The position numbers were made by a program, and so were the translations under genes. Of a DNA stretch of 46,519 bases, positions 26,067 through 34,193 are shown piece by piece. The stretch comes from Alphaproteobacteria bacterium (lineage in GTDB: Bacteria > Pseudomonadota > Alphaproteobacteria > Caulobacterales > Aquidulcibacteraceae). How positions within the stretch are numbered: the first letter of the stretch is position 1; each line of letters starts with the position of its first letter. The stretch spans positions 1-46,519 of the forward strand of contig WGOB01000031.1 in the NCBI GenBank assembly GCA_016124255.1. The letters are read 5' to 3'. A model generated the notes under the pieces. The model searched no databases, was not told the DNA's origin, and saw only the letters and a program-made list of their open reading frames with translations.

Positions 26067-26834
26067 ATGCCCGATCCACGCCTGATGACCGACGCGTCGC
26101 TCACGCCCGGCGCCGAAATCGCGCTTGACGCCGAGCAGACGCACAAACTGGCGACCGTCCTGCGTCTCAAGCCCGGCGCGTCGGTGCGGGCGTTCAATAG
26201 CCGCGATGGCGAATGGCGGTGCGAGCTGTTGCGGGCCGACAAGCGCGGCGGCGCGCTCGCCATCCGCGAGCAGGTGCGCGCACCGACCCCGTCGCCGGAC
26301 GTTGACCTCCTGTTCGCACCCGTAAAGCGCCACGCAACCGACCTCATCATAGAGAAGGCGACGGAGCTGGGCGTACGCGGGCTCCAGCCTGTAATCACCA
26401 AGCGCACCATCGTCGATACGGTGCGCCTTGACCGGCTGGCGCTGATCGCGCGCGAAGCGGCGGAGCAGACCGAACGTTTCGATGCGCCGGCAGTGTCGGC
26501 GGCCCTGCCGCTCGGCCGCGTTCTCGACGGTTGGGACCCCGCGCGCACGCTGATCTACGCCGATGAGCGCGGCGATGCGCCCGATGCGCAATGGGGCGGC
26601 GATAAAGGCCGTGCAGCACCGATTGCGGACGTCGTCGCCGCGCTGTCGCCAGGGCAGCCGCTGGCGCTGCTGATCGGTCCCGAAGGCGGCTTCGATCCAG
26701 CCGAACGTCAGCTCCTGCGCAGCCTTGCCTTTGTTGCAGCTGTCTCGCTCGGCCCGCGAATCCTCCGCGCCGAGACCGCCACGATCGCAGCCCTCAGCGT
26801 CATCCAGGCGATGTGGGGCGATTGGCGCGGCTGA
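26067..26834 (+). CDS. rsmE: 16S rRNA (uracil1498-N3)-methyltransferase
   Basis: RsmE methylates U1498 of 16S rRNA in the 30S subunit using SAM. The 255-residue protein has an N-terminal PUA-like domain (about 1-75) and a SPOUT methyltransferase domain with KATELGV (97-103), [13 protein letters not shown] (201-213) and the knot-forming [11 protein letters not shown] (228-238). ATG 26067 is preceded by AGGGA; a GTG one codon earlier is an alternative. gshA begins 71 bases downstream with its own Shine-Dalgarno, matching the common alphaproteobacterial rsmE-gshA order. Confidence 0.95.
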   Translation: MPDPRLMTDASLTPGAEIALDAEQTHKLATVLRLKPGASVRAFNSRDGEWRCELLRADKRGGALAIREQVRAPTPSPDVDLLFAPVKRHATDLIIEKATELGVRGLQPVITKRTIVDTVRLDRLALIAREAAEQTERFDAPAVSAALPLGRVLDGWDPARTLIYADERGDAPDAQWGGDKGRAAPIADVVAALSPGQPLALLIGPEGGFDPAERQLLRSLAFVAAVSLGPRILRAETATIAALSVIQAMWGDWRG

Positions 26835-26905
26835 CGCCGCGCAACGCCCTTGCGCGCGCTGGCGTACTGGCCCACATCGAGCGCGGATCGCGGGAGGAGC
26901 GACAT

Positions 26906-28273
26906 ATGGCGGCCACGGAAGAAGCGCTCCGGCCGATCGAGAACAAGCGCGAACTCGTCGCGCACCTCGAACACGGATCGAAGCCGAACGCCTCTGCCTG
27001 GCGCATCGGCACCGAGCACGAGAAGTTCGGCTTTTACACCGATACGCTGGCGCCCGTTCCCTATGAAGGCGACCGGGGCATTGGCGCGCTTCTCGCGGCA
27101 CTCGCCGATCGTTTCAATTGGGAGCGCGTGCTGGAAAAAGGCGCCGTCATCGCCTTGAAGAAGGACGGCGCGTCGATTTCTTTGGAGCCAGGCGGGCAGT
27201 TCGAATTGTCCGGCGCGCCGCTTGAGCATCTGCACCAGACCTGCAGCGAGGTGAGCTCGCACCTGATGCAATTGCGCGAAGTGGCCGGCGCGATGGGAAT
27301 CGCGTTCCTGGGTCTCGGCGCCTCCCCGATCTGGTCGCTCGAAGACACGCCGATGATGCCGAAGGGGCGCTATGAGATCATGCGCCGCTACATGGGAAAG
27401 GTTGGCCGGCTGGGCCGGCAGATGATGTTCCGGTCCTGCACGGTGCAGACCAATCTCGATTTCGGCTCCGAAGCCGACATGGTGAAGAAGTTTCGCGTCT
27501 CGCTGGCCCTGCAGCCGATCGCGACGGCGCTGTTCGCCAATTCGCCGTTCATGGACGGACGCCCCAACGGCTTTCTCTCTTATCGCGGCCACATCTGGAC
27601 CGACACCGACCCCGACCGCACCGGGATGCTGCCCTTCGTGTTCGAAAGCGGCATGAGCTTTGAGCGGTACACCGACTACGCGCTCGATGTGCCGATGTAC
27701 TTCGTCTATCGCAACGGCGCGTATGTCGACGTCGCCGGGCGCTCCTTCCGCGATTTCATGCAGGGCAAGCTCCCCGAACTGCCGGGCGAATTGCCGACGA
27801 TCAAGGACTGGGAAGACCATTTGACGACGATCTTTCCCGAGGTGCGGCTGAAGACGTTTCTGGAAATGCGCGGCGCCGATTCAGGCCCGTGGAGCAGGCT
27901 CTGCGCGCTGCCCGCCTTCTGGGCCGGCATTCTCTATTGCGACGCCGCACTCGAAGCTGCGTGGAGCCTCGTCAAATCCTGGACCGCCGAAGACCGCGAG
28001 GCGCTGCGCCTTTCCGTGCCGGTGCTCGGCCTCAAAGCGCCGATCCGCGGCGGCCGCGCACGCGAGATCGCGCAGGCGGCGCTGGCGATCTCGCGCCAGG
28101 GCTTGCGGTCGCGCGCGCGGCTCGATTCCGCCGGCGAAGACGAAACCCATTTTCTCTCCGAACTCGATGACGTCGCCGCCAGCGGCGTCACGCCCGCGGA
28201 ACGATTGCTCGAGCGCTATCACACCGAGTGGGGCGGCGATCTGAAACACGTCTTCGCCGCCTGCGCCTATTGA
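26906..28273 (+). CDS. gshA: Glutamate-cysteine ligase, plant-type
   Basis: This cytoplasmic enzyme joins glutamate and cysteine with ATP, the first and controlling step of glutathione synthesis. The 455-residue product belongs to the class found in plants and alphaproteobacteria, not the E. coli class. Supporting blocks are [48 protein letters not shown] and [13 protein letters not shown]. The start at ATG 26906 is set by a strong GGAGGAG; the open frame upstream overlaps rsmE in another frame. No gshB is in the window. A redox-active disulfide regulates the plant enzyme; I cannot tell whether it is conserved here. Confidence 0.95.
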   Translation: MAATEEALRPIENKRELVAHLEHGSKPNASAWRIGTEHEKFGFYTDTLAPVPYEGDRGIGALLAALADRFNWERVLEKGAVIALKKDGASISLEPGGQFELSGAPLEHLHQTCSEVSSHLMQLREVAGAMGIAFLGLGASPIWSLEDTPMMPKGRYEIMRRYMGKVGRLGRQMMFRSCTVQTNLDFGSEADMVKKFRVSLALQPIATALFANSPFMDGRPNGFLSYRGHIWTDTDPDRTGMLPFVFESGMSFERYTDYALDVPMYFVYRNGAYVDVAGRSFRDFMQGKLPELPGELPTIKDWEDHLTTIFPEVRLKTFLEMRGADSGPWSRLCALPAFWAGILYCDAALEAAWSLVKSWTAEDREALRLSVPVLGLKAPIRGGRAREIAQAALAISRQGLRSRARLDSAGEDETHFLSELDDVAASGVTPAERLLERYHTEWGGDLKHVFAACAY

Positions 28274-28311
28274 GCGCTTGACCGCGCCCCGCGGCGTGAG
28301 ACCATCGCTGC

Positions 28312-28848
28312 ATGGATCCGTTCGACCGGCCGCTCTATACCGCGCGCCTCCGGCTTGAGCCGGTGACGGAAGAAGTGTTCGCGCTCGCCAATGCGAGCGT
28401 CGATAAGCTCGCTGCACACCTGCGCGCCGATATTCCCGAGGACTGGCGCCGCGCCGGCCTGCCGCTGGTGCGCCGCCGCCCGCAGGGCGAGCGCTGGCGC
28501 GCGGCGCGCTGCGTCGCCATCCATCTCGCCGACAACCGCGTGATCGGCGACTTCCGCTTCGAGGCGGTCGGCGATGGCGGCGAAACGTTCGAGATCGGCT
28601 ATTCGGTGATCCCCGCCTACCGCCAGCAGGGCCTCGCCTCTGAGGCGACCGGGCGGGTGATCGACGCCCTCTTTCGGGACGCCGGCGCCCAACTGATCAT
28701 TGCCGGGTGCGATCGCCGGAACCGGTCGTCCGTAAAAACCCTTAGACGACTAGGTTTCTGGCTCGACGGGGCGCGCGGAACCGCGTTCTGGTGGCGTCTG
28801 ACCGCAGACCTGTGGGCCGACTGCCGAAGATCGGGCGAGCGCGCTTGA
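28312..28848 (+). CDS. GNAT family N-acetyltransferase (RimJ/RimL-like)
   Basis: The 178-residue protein has the GNAT layout of the RimJ/RimL group: an N-terminal LYTARLRLEPVTEE segment, a central strand with VIGDFRFEAV and FEIGYSVIPAYRQQGLASEA, which carries the acetyl-CoA pyrophosphate loop (R/QxxGxA), and a C-terminal NRSSVKTLRRLGF. It should transfer an acetyl group from acetyl-CoA to an amine on a protein or small molecule; the target is unknown. The ATG lies 39 bases after gshA, in the same direction and without a strong Shine-Dalgarno, so it may be co-expressed. Confidence 0.88.
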   Translation: MDPFDRPLYTARLRLEPVTEEVFALANASVDKLAAHLRADIPEDWRRAGLPLVRRRPQGERWRAARCVAIHLADNRVIGDFRFEAVGDGGETFEIGYSVIPAYRQQGLASEATGRVIDALFRDAGAQLIIAGCDRRNRSSVKTLRRLGFWLDGARGTAFWWRLTADLWADCRRSGERA

Positions 28849-28930
28849 GGGCCCCCGCCCGGCGTGCTTGGTAATCGCAAAACGCCAGGCTGGGCCGCCG
28901 CGGAGCTGCCCCCGGGGGAGCTAGACACGC

Positions 28931-30862
28931 ATGAACATCGTCATCCTCGCCGGGATCCTCGTCACACTCGTGACGATCATTCCGGTCCTGATCCAGTTGC
29001 GGAACCATCCCCGCGGGCTTGTGATCCTGTTCTTCGCCGAGATGTGGGAGCGCTTCTCATTCTACGGCATGCGCGGGCTGCTGATTTTCTATCTGACGCA
29101 GCACTTCCTGTTCAGCGATCGGTTCAGCCAGGGACAGTACGGCTCCTATTTGTCGATGACATACCTGATGCCGCTGCTTGGCGGCATCATCGCTGACCGC
29201 TGGCTCGGCACACGCAAAGCGATCGCGTTCGGCGCGCTTCTATTGGTGGCCGGCCACTTCCTGATGGGCGTTGAGCAACAGCCCGCCACGCAAGTCCTCA
29301 CCTACCAGGGCGCCCAATACGAGTTCGTCGCCGAAGGCCGGATGAACGACCGCGAAGTGCAGCTGATGGTCGATGGACAGGGCTACCAGGTCGGACCCGC
29401 CGACGGCGGCGGCATGGCGATCGTCGGGCTGCCGGCCGGCGCGTCGCTGCCGCAGACGCTGCCCACGGGCAGCTACGAATTGTCCGTAACCGGACAAGAT
29501 CCATTCTTCATCATGGTGTTCTATCTGGCGCTGTCGCTGATCATCATGGGCGTCGGCTTCCTGAAGCCGAACATCTCCACCATCGTCGGCCAGCTTTATG
29601 GCGAGAAGGATCCGCGGCGCGATCCCGGCTTTACCCTCTACTATTATGGCATCAATCTCGGGGCGTTCTGGGCCTCGATCCTGTGCGGTTATGTCGGCCA
29701 GACGATCGGCTGGTGGGCGGGCTTCGGTCTCGCTGGCGTCGGCATGGCGCTTGGCTGGATCGTCTTCATGCTCGGCAAGCCATTGCTCGAAGGCAACGGC
29801 GAGCCGCCCGAGCCGGAGAAGCTGCGCCAGCCCGTGCTCGGCCCGCTCAACCGAGAGGTCGTGATCTACGCCTTCGGGATCGCCTGCGTGTTCGCCGTGT
29901 TCGCCATCCTGCGCCTCGACGCAGTTGTGCGCGATTGGATCGCCACCGCCATCGCGGCGCTGCCGAAGAACGAAGCCGGCGAACCGATCATGACGCTGGG
30001 GCTAGGCGCGGCGAACTTCTTCGCCGTCGTCGGCGGCGCTTTGGCGATCGGATCGATCGCAGTTCTGGCGTACCTCTTCTGGTTCATGGCGGCCAAATGC
30101 GAGAAGGTCGTGCGCGAGCGGATGACTCTGGCGCTGATTCTTATCGCCGCCTCCGTCGTGTTCTGGACCCTCTTCGAACAGGCGGGCTCTTCGCTGAACC
30201 AGTTCGCCGAACGCAACACGCAGTTGCAGATCTGGCCGACCGAGACGCTCAATGTCATGGGCCTGTCGATCGACATGAGCTTCGCGGCGGCGCAGGCGCA
30301 GAGCTTCAACGCCGGCTTCATCCTCATCTTCGCGCCTGTGTTCTCAGCCCTCTGGGCGTTCCTGGAGAAGCTGCGGCGCGATCCCAACGACACCCTCAAA
30401 TTCGCGCTGGCGCTGATCCAGGTCGGGCTCGGCTTCATGGTGCTCGTCTATGGCGCGCAATTCGCCAGCGACGATTACCGCGTGCCGCTGATCTTCCTGG
30501 CGCTCGCCTATCTCCTGCACACGACGGGCGAGCTTTGCCTCTCGCCGGTCGGCCTTTCCATGGTGACGAAGATGTCGGCTGCAGCGGTGGTCTCCACGAT
30601 GATGGCGGTCTGGTTCTTGTCGAGCGCCTGGGCGCAATGGCTGGGCGGGCTGATCGCCCAGCTGACCGCGAGCGAGACGGTGGCTGGCCAAGTGCTCGAT
30701 CCCGCGCGCGCCCTGGCGACGTACAACAGCGTCTTCCAGACCATCGGCCTTTGGTCGATCGGCATTGGGGTCGGGCTTGGACTGCTCTCGTTCTGGCTTA
30801 ACAAGCTGGCGCACGATGAAGCGCGCGGCGGCGATCGCAGCCAGGAGGTCCCTGCCGAATAG
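28931..30862 (+). CDS. POT-family proton-coupled peptide transporter with extra periplasmic domain
   Basis: POT/PTR2 carriers import di- and tripeptides with protons across the inner membrane. The 643-residue product has the family signatures AEMWERFSFYGMR (36-48), GGIIADRWLGTRK (84-96) and FTLYYYGINLGAF. It is longer than most bacterial members (about 450-520) for two reasons. There is an extra hydrophobic segment at residues 3-21, and about 75 soluble, strand-rich residues (114-190) lie between the third core helix and the next, on the expected periplasmic side. A GGGGGAGC precedes the ATG, but it can pair with upstream CCCCC. A nested hairpin follows the stop. No peptidase gene adjoins. 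Confidence 0.92.
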   Translation: MNIVILAGILVTLVTIIPVLIQLRNHPRGLVILFFAEMWERFSFYGMRGLLIFYLTQHFLFSDRFSQGQYGSYLSMTYLMPLLGGIIADRWLGTRKAIAFGALLLVAGHFLMGVEQQPATQVLTYQGAQYEFVAEGRMNDREVQLMVDGQGYQVGPADGGGMAIVGLPAGASLPQTLPTGSYELSVTGQDPFFIMVFYLALSLIIMGVGFLKPNISTIVGQLYGEKDPRRDPGFTLYYYGINLGAFWASILCGYVGQTIGWWAGFGLAGVGMALGWIVFMLGKPLLEGNGEPPEPEKLRQPVLGPLNREVVIYAFGIACVFAVFAILRLDAVVRDWIATAIAALPKNEAGEPIMTLGLGAANFFAVVGGALAIGSIAVLAYLFWFMAAKCEKVVRERMTLALILIAASVVFWTLFEQAGSSLNQFAERNTQLQIWPTETLNVMGLSIDMSFAAAQAQSFNAGFILIFAPVFSALWAFLEKLRRDPNDTLKFALALIQVGLGFMVLVYGAQFASDDYRVPLIFLALAYLLHTTGELCLSPVGLSMVTKMSAAAVVSTMMAVWFLSSAWAQWLGGLIAQLTASETVAGQVLDPARALATYNSVFQTIGLWSIGIGVGLGLLSFWLNKLAHDEARGGDRSQEVPAE

Positions 30863-30901
30863 CGCGCCGCGTGTGCGCTCCCCGATTGGGGCGCGGCGCG
30901 C
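30862..30901 (+). terminator. Nested GC-rich hairpin after peptide transporter
   Basis: Outer arms GCGCGCCGC (30862-30870) and GCGGCGCGC (30893-30901) enclose an inner CCCC-gatt-GGGG hairpin. It begins on the last base of the transporter stop codon. No T-tract follows, so terminator function is probable but not certain. Confidence 0.45.
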
Positions 30902-30961
30902 CGCATTCTGGCGTCAGCCGGCCGCGATTGCTTACTAGATCATGACCTCGGCGCACGTTTC

Positions 30962-30974
30962 GGGCATCGTGCCC
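30962..30974. repeat. Small palindrome upstream of VirD4-like gene
   Basis: GGGCA-tcg-TGCCC lies 26 bases before the VirD4-like ATG. The same core, on the other strand, is in the REP-like element at 18338-18354. It may be a REP remnant or a regulatory site. Confidence 0.35.
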
Positions 30975-31000
30975 TCTCACCCGCCGGCCAGGAGCCCCGC

Positions 31001-32395
31001 ATGACGAAGAAACGAACCCGCACTCCCGCGAAATCGGCGCCCGCCGGTTCGCCAGGCGGGTTCGAATTGCTGCTCGGCTGGCGCCAGGACGACGCCAAGG
31101 ACCCCATCGGCTTTGGCGCGCCCCGCGCAGCGCCGCTGGAAGCGCCCGCGGAAGCGCCGCTGCTCTACGGCGAGGACCGCCACCTTGTGACGATTGCGCC
31201 CACTGGCGCAGGCAAGGGCCGCGGCGTCATCATCCCCAACCTCCTGCGCTTCGAAGGCTCGGTGATCGTCATCGACCCCAAGGGCGAAACATGGCACGTC
31301 ACGCACCGCCGTCGCCGCGAAATGGGCCAGGAAGTGCGCCTCCTCGATCCCTTCGGCGCGGTCTCGCGGCGCACGGACAGCCTCAATCCATTCGATCTCT
31401 TCGATCGTCCCGGCGCGCTGCTCGACGCCGACGCGGAAATGCTCGCGTCCTTGCTGGCGGGCGACGCCGGCTTCCACAAGGAGCCGTTCTGGGACAATTG
31501 GGGCCGCTCGCTCATGGCCGGTGTGATCGCCGGCGTAGCCGAGACGGCCGGTGCCGGCGAACGCCACTTCGGCAAGGTCCGCGAACTGATGATGAGCGAC
31601 GACGCGGTCTACAACCTCGCCGCGCTCCTCGATCAGAACCCCGAGATCAACCGGCTCTCGAAACAGAACATCTCAAGCTTCCTGCCGATCACCGAGCAAA
31701 CCCGTTCCGGGATCCTGTCCACCGCGCAGAGCTATCTGAAGGTCGTCAATTCCGATTCCGCGTTGCGCTCGCTCTCGCGCTCGACGATCGATCTGGGCGC
31801 GGTGCGGCGCGGCGATCCGATGACGATCTACATCGTCATCCCGCCTGACAAGCTGGAGAGCCACGGCGCTTTGCTGCGCCTCTGGGTCGGCGCTCTGATG
31901 CTCACGGTGATGGGCCGACGCAAGCGCCCGAAGCGTTCCACGCTCTTCCTCCTCGATGAATGCGCGCAGCTCGGCGAGTTCGGCCCGCTCCGCCAATCCA
32001 TGACGCTCCTGCGCGGCTACGGGCTGCAGGTGTGGCCGTTCTTCCAGGATCTTTCGCAGCTGCAGCGGCTCTACCCGAAGGACTGGCGCACGATCTTCAA
32101 CAACGCCGGCGTCTTCCAGCTGTTCGGCGTCGCCAACCACCTGATGGCGAAGGAATCGAGCGAACTGATCGGCGATCTCGACGCCGATCTCATCCGCCAC
32201 ATGCCTAAGGATCGTCAGATCATCGCGACCTCGGGCGCCAAGGCGATGAGCGCGCGGCTGGCGGATTACCTTGAGGACAAAGCCTTCAACGGTCTTTGGG
32301 ATCCCAACCCGATGTTCGAGGTCCACGACGCGCCACCGCGTGCGCCGGCGCGCTCGCGCGCCGCGCGCCCAAAACGCGGCGGGCCGGCGCGCTGA
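31001..32395 (+). CDS. VirD4/TraG-like conjugative coupling ATPase, soluble and orphan
   Basis: Coupling proteins of this family are hexameric inner-membrane ATPases that feed DNA-protein complexes into type IV secretion systems. The 464-residue product has a clear TraG/VirD4 core: Walker A APTGAGKGRG (66-75), VIDPKGE (90-96), the block NISSFLPITEQTRSGILS and Walker B TLFLLDECAQLGEFGPL (314-330), with LRGYGLQVWPFFQDLSQL after it. It lacks the N-terminal membrane helices of VirD4; only about 60 mostly Pro/Ala/charged residues precede the ATPase. No relaxase, VirB or pilus gene occurs in the window. AGGAG precedes the ATG with good spacing. The C-terminus is basic (PARSRAARPKRGG), which could bind nucleic acid. 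The frame is intact. Confidence 0.9.
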   Translation: MTKKRTRTPAKSAPAGSPGGFELLLGWRQDDAKDPIGFGAPRAAPLEAPAEAPLLYGEDRHLVTIAPTGAGKGRGVIIPNLLRFEGSVIVIDPKGETWHVTHRRRREMGQEVRLLDPFGAVSRRTDSLNPFDLFDRPGALLDADAEMLASLLAGDAGFHKEPFWDNWGRSLMAGVIAGVAETAGAGERHFGKVRELMMSDDAVYNLAALLDQNPEINRLSKQNISSFLPITEQTRSGILSTAQSYLKVVNSDSALRSLSRSTIDLGAVRRGDPMTIYIVIPPDKLESHGALLRLWVGALMLTVMGRRKRPKRSTLFLLDECAQLGEFGPLRQSMTLLRGYGLQVWPFFQDLSQLQRLYPKDWRTIFNNAGVFQLFGVANHLMAKESSELIGDLDADLIRHMPKDRQIIATSGAKAMSARLADYLEDKAFNGLWDPNPMFEVHDAPPRAPARSRAARPKRGGPAR

Positions 32396-32398
32396 TCT

Positions 32399-33148
32399 CT
32401 ACGTCGCCGCGCGTTTCCTGACTGCCGGACGCAGGAGGTCACGCAGCGAGTCTCGGCCCACCCAGCGCGCAGCCGCGTCGTCCGATTGCGACAACCGCTC
32501 CGCCAGCGCGACGCAACGTCCATGCAGCGCGGTGCGGCGCCCGCCGATGCTGCGCAGCGCCCAGCTCACGCCTTTCTTGACGAAGTTGCGGTCATCACGC
32601 GCGGCGCGTTCGATCAGCTGCAGGCGCGCGGCGAAATCCTTGTCGGCGATGTCCTTGCGATGCAGCGCGACGCTGGCGAGGAGGGCGAACGCGGCGCGCC
32701 GCACGAATTCTTCCGTCCGCGGCGCCCAGGCGTCGACACGCCCAAGCGCGTGCGGCGTGCGGTCGAACAGCGTGAAGCAGAGCGTGTCGCACACGCTCCA
32801 ATTGTCGAAATCCTTGGCCCATCGATCCATCTGGGCGACGGTGACTTTTTCCGGCTCGTCGACCATCGAGGCGAGCAGGCGCGCATCGTAGACGCCCGTT
32901 CGCCACAGCGCCGCGGCGAGCGCATGGTTGCGCCCGACCCCTTTCGCGATCGCCTTGATCTTCGCCATTGGCGCGCCGAACGCCGTCTTGGCGACGATGC
33001 CGTAGCGCGGACCGAGATCGGCGCGGAACTTGGCCGAGCTCTCCCGCTCCAAGCGCCGGATCACGGCGCCGACTTCCGGCGCGCCGCGCGATTGCGGCGC
33101 GGCCGTGCGGGCCGCGCCGGTTGTCTTGGGACGTTTCAGCTTCGCCAT
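32399..33148 (-). CDS. DNA alkylation repair protein, AlkD-like
   Basis: AlkD-type proteins are built of HEAT-like helical repeats and excise positively charged alkylated bases without base flipping. The 249-residue protein matches in helical pattern and in motifs: FGAPMAKIKAIAKG near the start, an MVDEPEKVTVAQMDRWAKDFDNWSVCDTLC segment with the family's WxxxxxxWxxxD spacing, and DDRNFVKKGVSWALRSIG. The catalytic Asp assignment is not secure from reading alone. The first 25 residues are basic and Ala-rich. Its stop is three bases from the stop of the convergent VirD4-like gene. Together with the AlkA-like gene at 19305 it gives two alkylation-repair activities. Confidence 0.88.
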   Translation of the reverse strand: MAKLKRPKTTGAARTAAPQSRGAPEVGAVIRRLERESSAKFRADLGPRYGIVAKTAFGAPMAKIKAIAKGVGRNHALAAALWRTGVYDARLLASMVDEPEKVTVAQMDRWAKDFDNWSVCDTLCFTLFDRTPHALGRVDAWAPRTEEFVRRAAFALLASVALHRKDIADKDFAARLQLIERAARDDRNFVKKGVSWALRSIGGRRTALHGRCVALAERLSQSDDAAARWVGRDSLRDLLRPAVRKRAAT

Positions 33149-33153
33149 ACGCC

Positions 33154-33651
33154 TCAGCGTCTCAATTCGTCGTCGAGAGTGGCGTAGCTCATCTCCATAC
33201 CGTCGGTCATCCCGGTCGACACGGCGGCGTCGCGGGCGGCCTGGGTCTTGAAGTCCATCCGCGACGTGAGCAACGTGCCGCCGTCAATATCTTCGAACGT
33301 CAGCACGATGTCTGCGCCCTCGCCCATATCGCCGCCGACATCGCCGGGATCGTAGAACTCGGTGTGCGCCAGCTTGGCGGCCTCCACGACATCGGTGAAT
33401 GTCCCGTGGAAGCCGAACTCCTTGCCGTCTTCAATGCTGCGCCAGCGATAGCGATAGGCGCCGCCGACGCGCACATCCATCTCGCACACCGGCATCGTCC
33501 AGCCCGGCGGCCCGAGCATCCAGCGCTGCATCAGCGCCGGCGTGACGTGCGCTTTCCAGACAAGCGCGCGCGGCGCAGCGAACGCGCGGCGCACGAGCAC
33601 TTCGCGATCGCTCGGCATGCTCACCTGGGCCTTCTCTCCGATCTTGGCCAT
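33154..33651 (-). CDS. SRPBCC/AHSA1 domain protein
   Basis: The 165-residue product is a START-like SRPBCC (AHSA1) domain, a hydrophobic-pocket fold. It shows VLVRRAFAAPRALVWKAHVTPALMQRWMLGP at the N-terminal side, VCEMDVRVGGAYRYRWR in the middle and a C-terminal helix ending MEMSYATLDDELRR. Such proteins are typically encoded next to an ArsR-type regulator, as here; their ligand is usually unknown. AAGGAGA precedes ATG 33651 and fixes the start. The regulator gene is 32 bases upstream, so the pair is one operon. The protein may bind or transform the compound that controls the regulator, but that is inference. Confidence 0.9.
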   Translation of the reverse strand: MAKIGEKAQVSMPSDREVLVRRAFAAPRALVWKAHVTPALMQRWMLGPPGWTMPVCEMDVRVGGAYRYRWRSIEDGKEFGFHGTFTDVVEAAKLAHTEFYDPGDVGGDMGEGADIVLTFEDIDGGTLLTSRMDFKTQAARDAAVSTGMTDGMEMSYATLDDELRR

Positions 33652-33683
33652 GACGTCTCTCCTTGGGGGCAATCGTTCCCTGC

Positions 33684-34073
33684 TCACGACGGCTTCTTCT
33701 TCCGCCGCGCACGCTTCTTCGCGCCTGCAGCGCGCCGCGGCGTCGCCGCGCGCTGCATCACTTCAAGAAGCGCATCGAGCCGCTGATAGTTCGCCTCCAC
33801 CGCCTCCCGAAACCGCTCGATCCACGCCGCCGCCTCCTGAAGCGCATCCGCTTCGACGCGGCGGGGACGGCGCTGCGCGTCCTGCCCGACCGAGATAAGG
33901 CCCGCGCGCTCCAGCATCTTGAGATGCTTCGAGATCGCCGGCTGCGAGATGTCGAACGGCGCCGCCAGTTCCGCGACCGATGCTTCCCCGGACGCCAGGC
34001 GCGCCAGGATTGCGCGTCGGGTGGGGTCGGCAAGAGCTGCAAAAGCGGCGTCAAGGCGGGAGGAGGCGTTCAT
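33684..34073 (-). CDS. ArsR-family transcriptional regulator
   Basis: This is a winged-helix repressor of 129 residues. The N-terminal FAALADPTRRAILARLASGE and the helix-turn-helix FDISQPAISKHLKMLERAGLI (about residues 40-60) are typical of the ArsR subgroup linked to SRPBCC proteins. There is no CxC metal-binding motif in the recognition helix, so it is unlikely to sense arsenic or other metals directly. The C-terminus after residue 110 is very basic (KKRARRKKK). A perfect 18-base palindrome lies 18 bases before the ATG and is the probable autoregulatory operator. Confidence 0.92.
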   Translation of the reverse strand: MNASSRLDAAFAALADPTRRAILARLASGEASVAELAAPFDISQPAISKHLKMLERAGLISVGQDAQRRPRRVEADALQEAAAWIERFREAVEANYQRLDALLEVMQRAATPRRAAGAKKRARRKKKPS

Positions 34074-34090
34074 CGAAAACTCATCAGGTC

Positions 34091-34108
34091 CATAACTGAT
34101 CAGTTATG
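34091..34108. promoter_or_regulatory. Palindromic operator for the ArsR-SRPBCC operon
   Basis: CATAACTGATCAGTTATG is a perfect 18-base palindrome located 18 bases upstream of the ArsR start. Half-sites of the type ATAAC-n4-6-GTTAT fit ArsR-family operators. It is notably AT-rich for this genome. Its position suggests that the repressor blocks its own promoter. Confidence 0.75.
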
Positions 34109-34193
34109 TAACCGAACGCGACTTGTCAAGCGCCGCCGCGCAGCGGCGCGGCGCGAACGGGCGGTTCAAGAGAATAGCGGGGTCGCGCGCGCC

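Noticed and set aside
25593-27101. A 502-residue minus-strand frame across rsmE and gshA
   Set aside because: It is antisense to two conserved genes and has no recognisable domain.
31001-32395. Integrated conjugative element around the VirD4-like gene
   Set aside because: No integrase, relaxase, VirB genes, tRNA or attachment-site repeats were found; both neighbours look like ordinary chromosomal genes.
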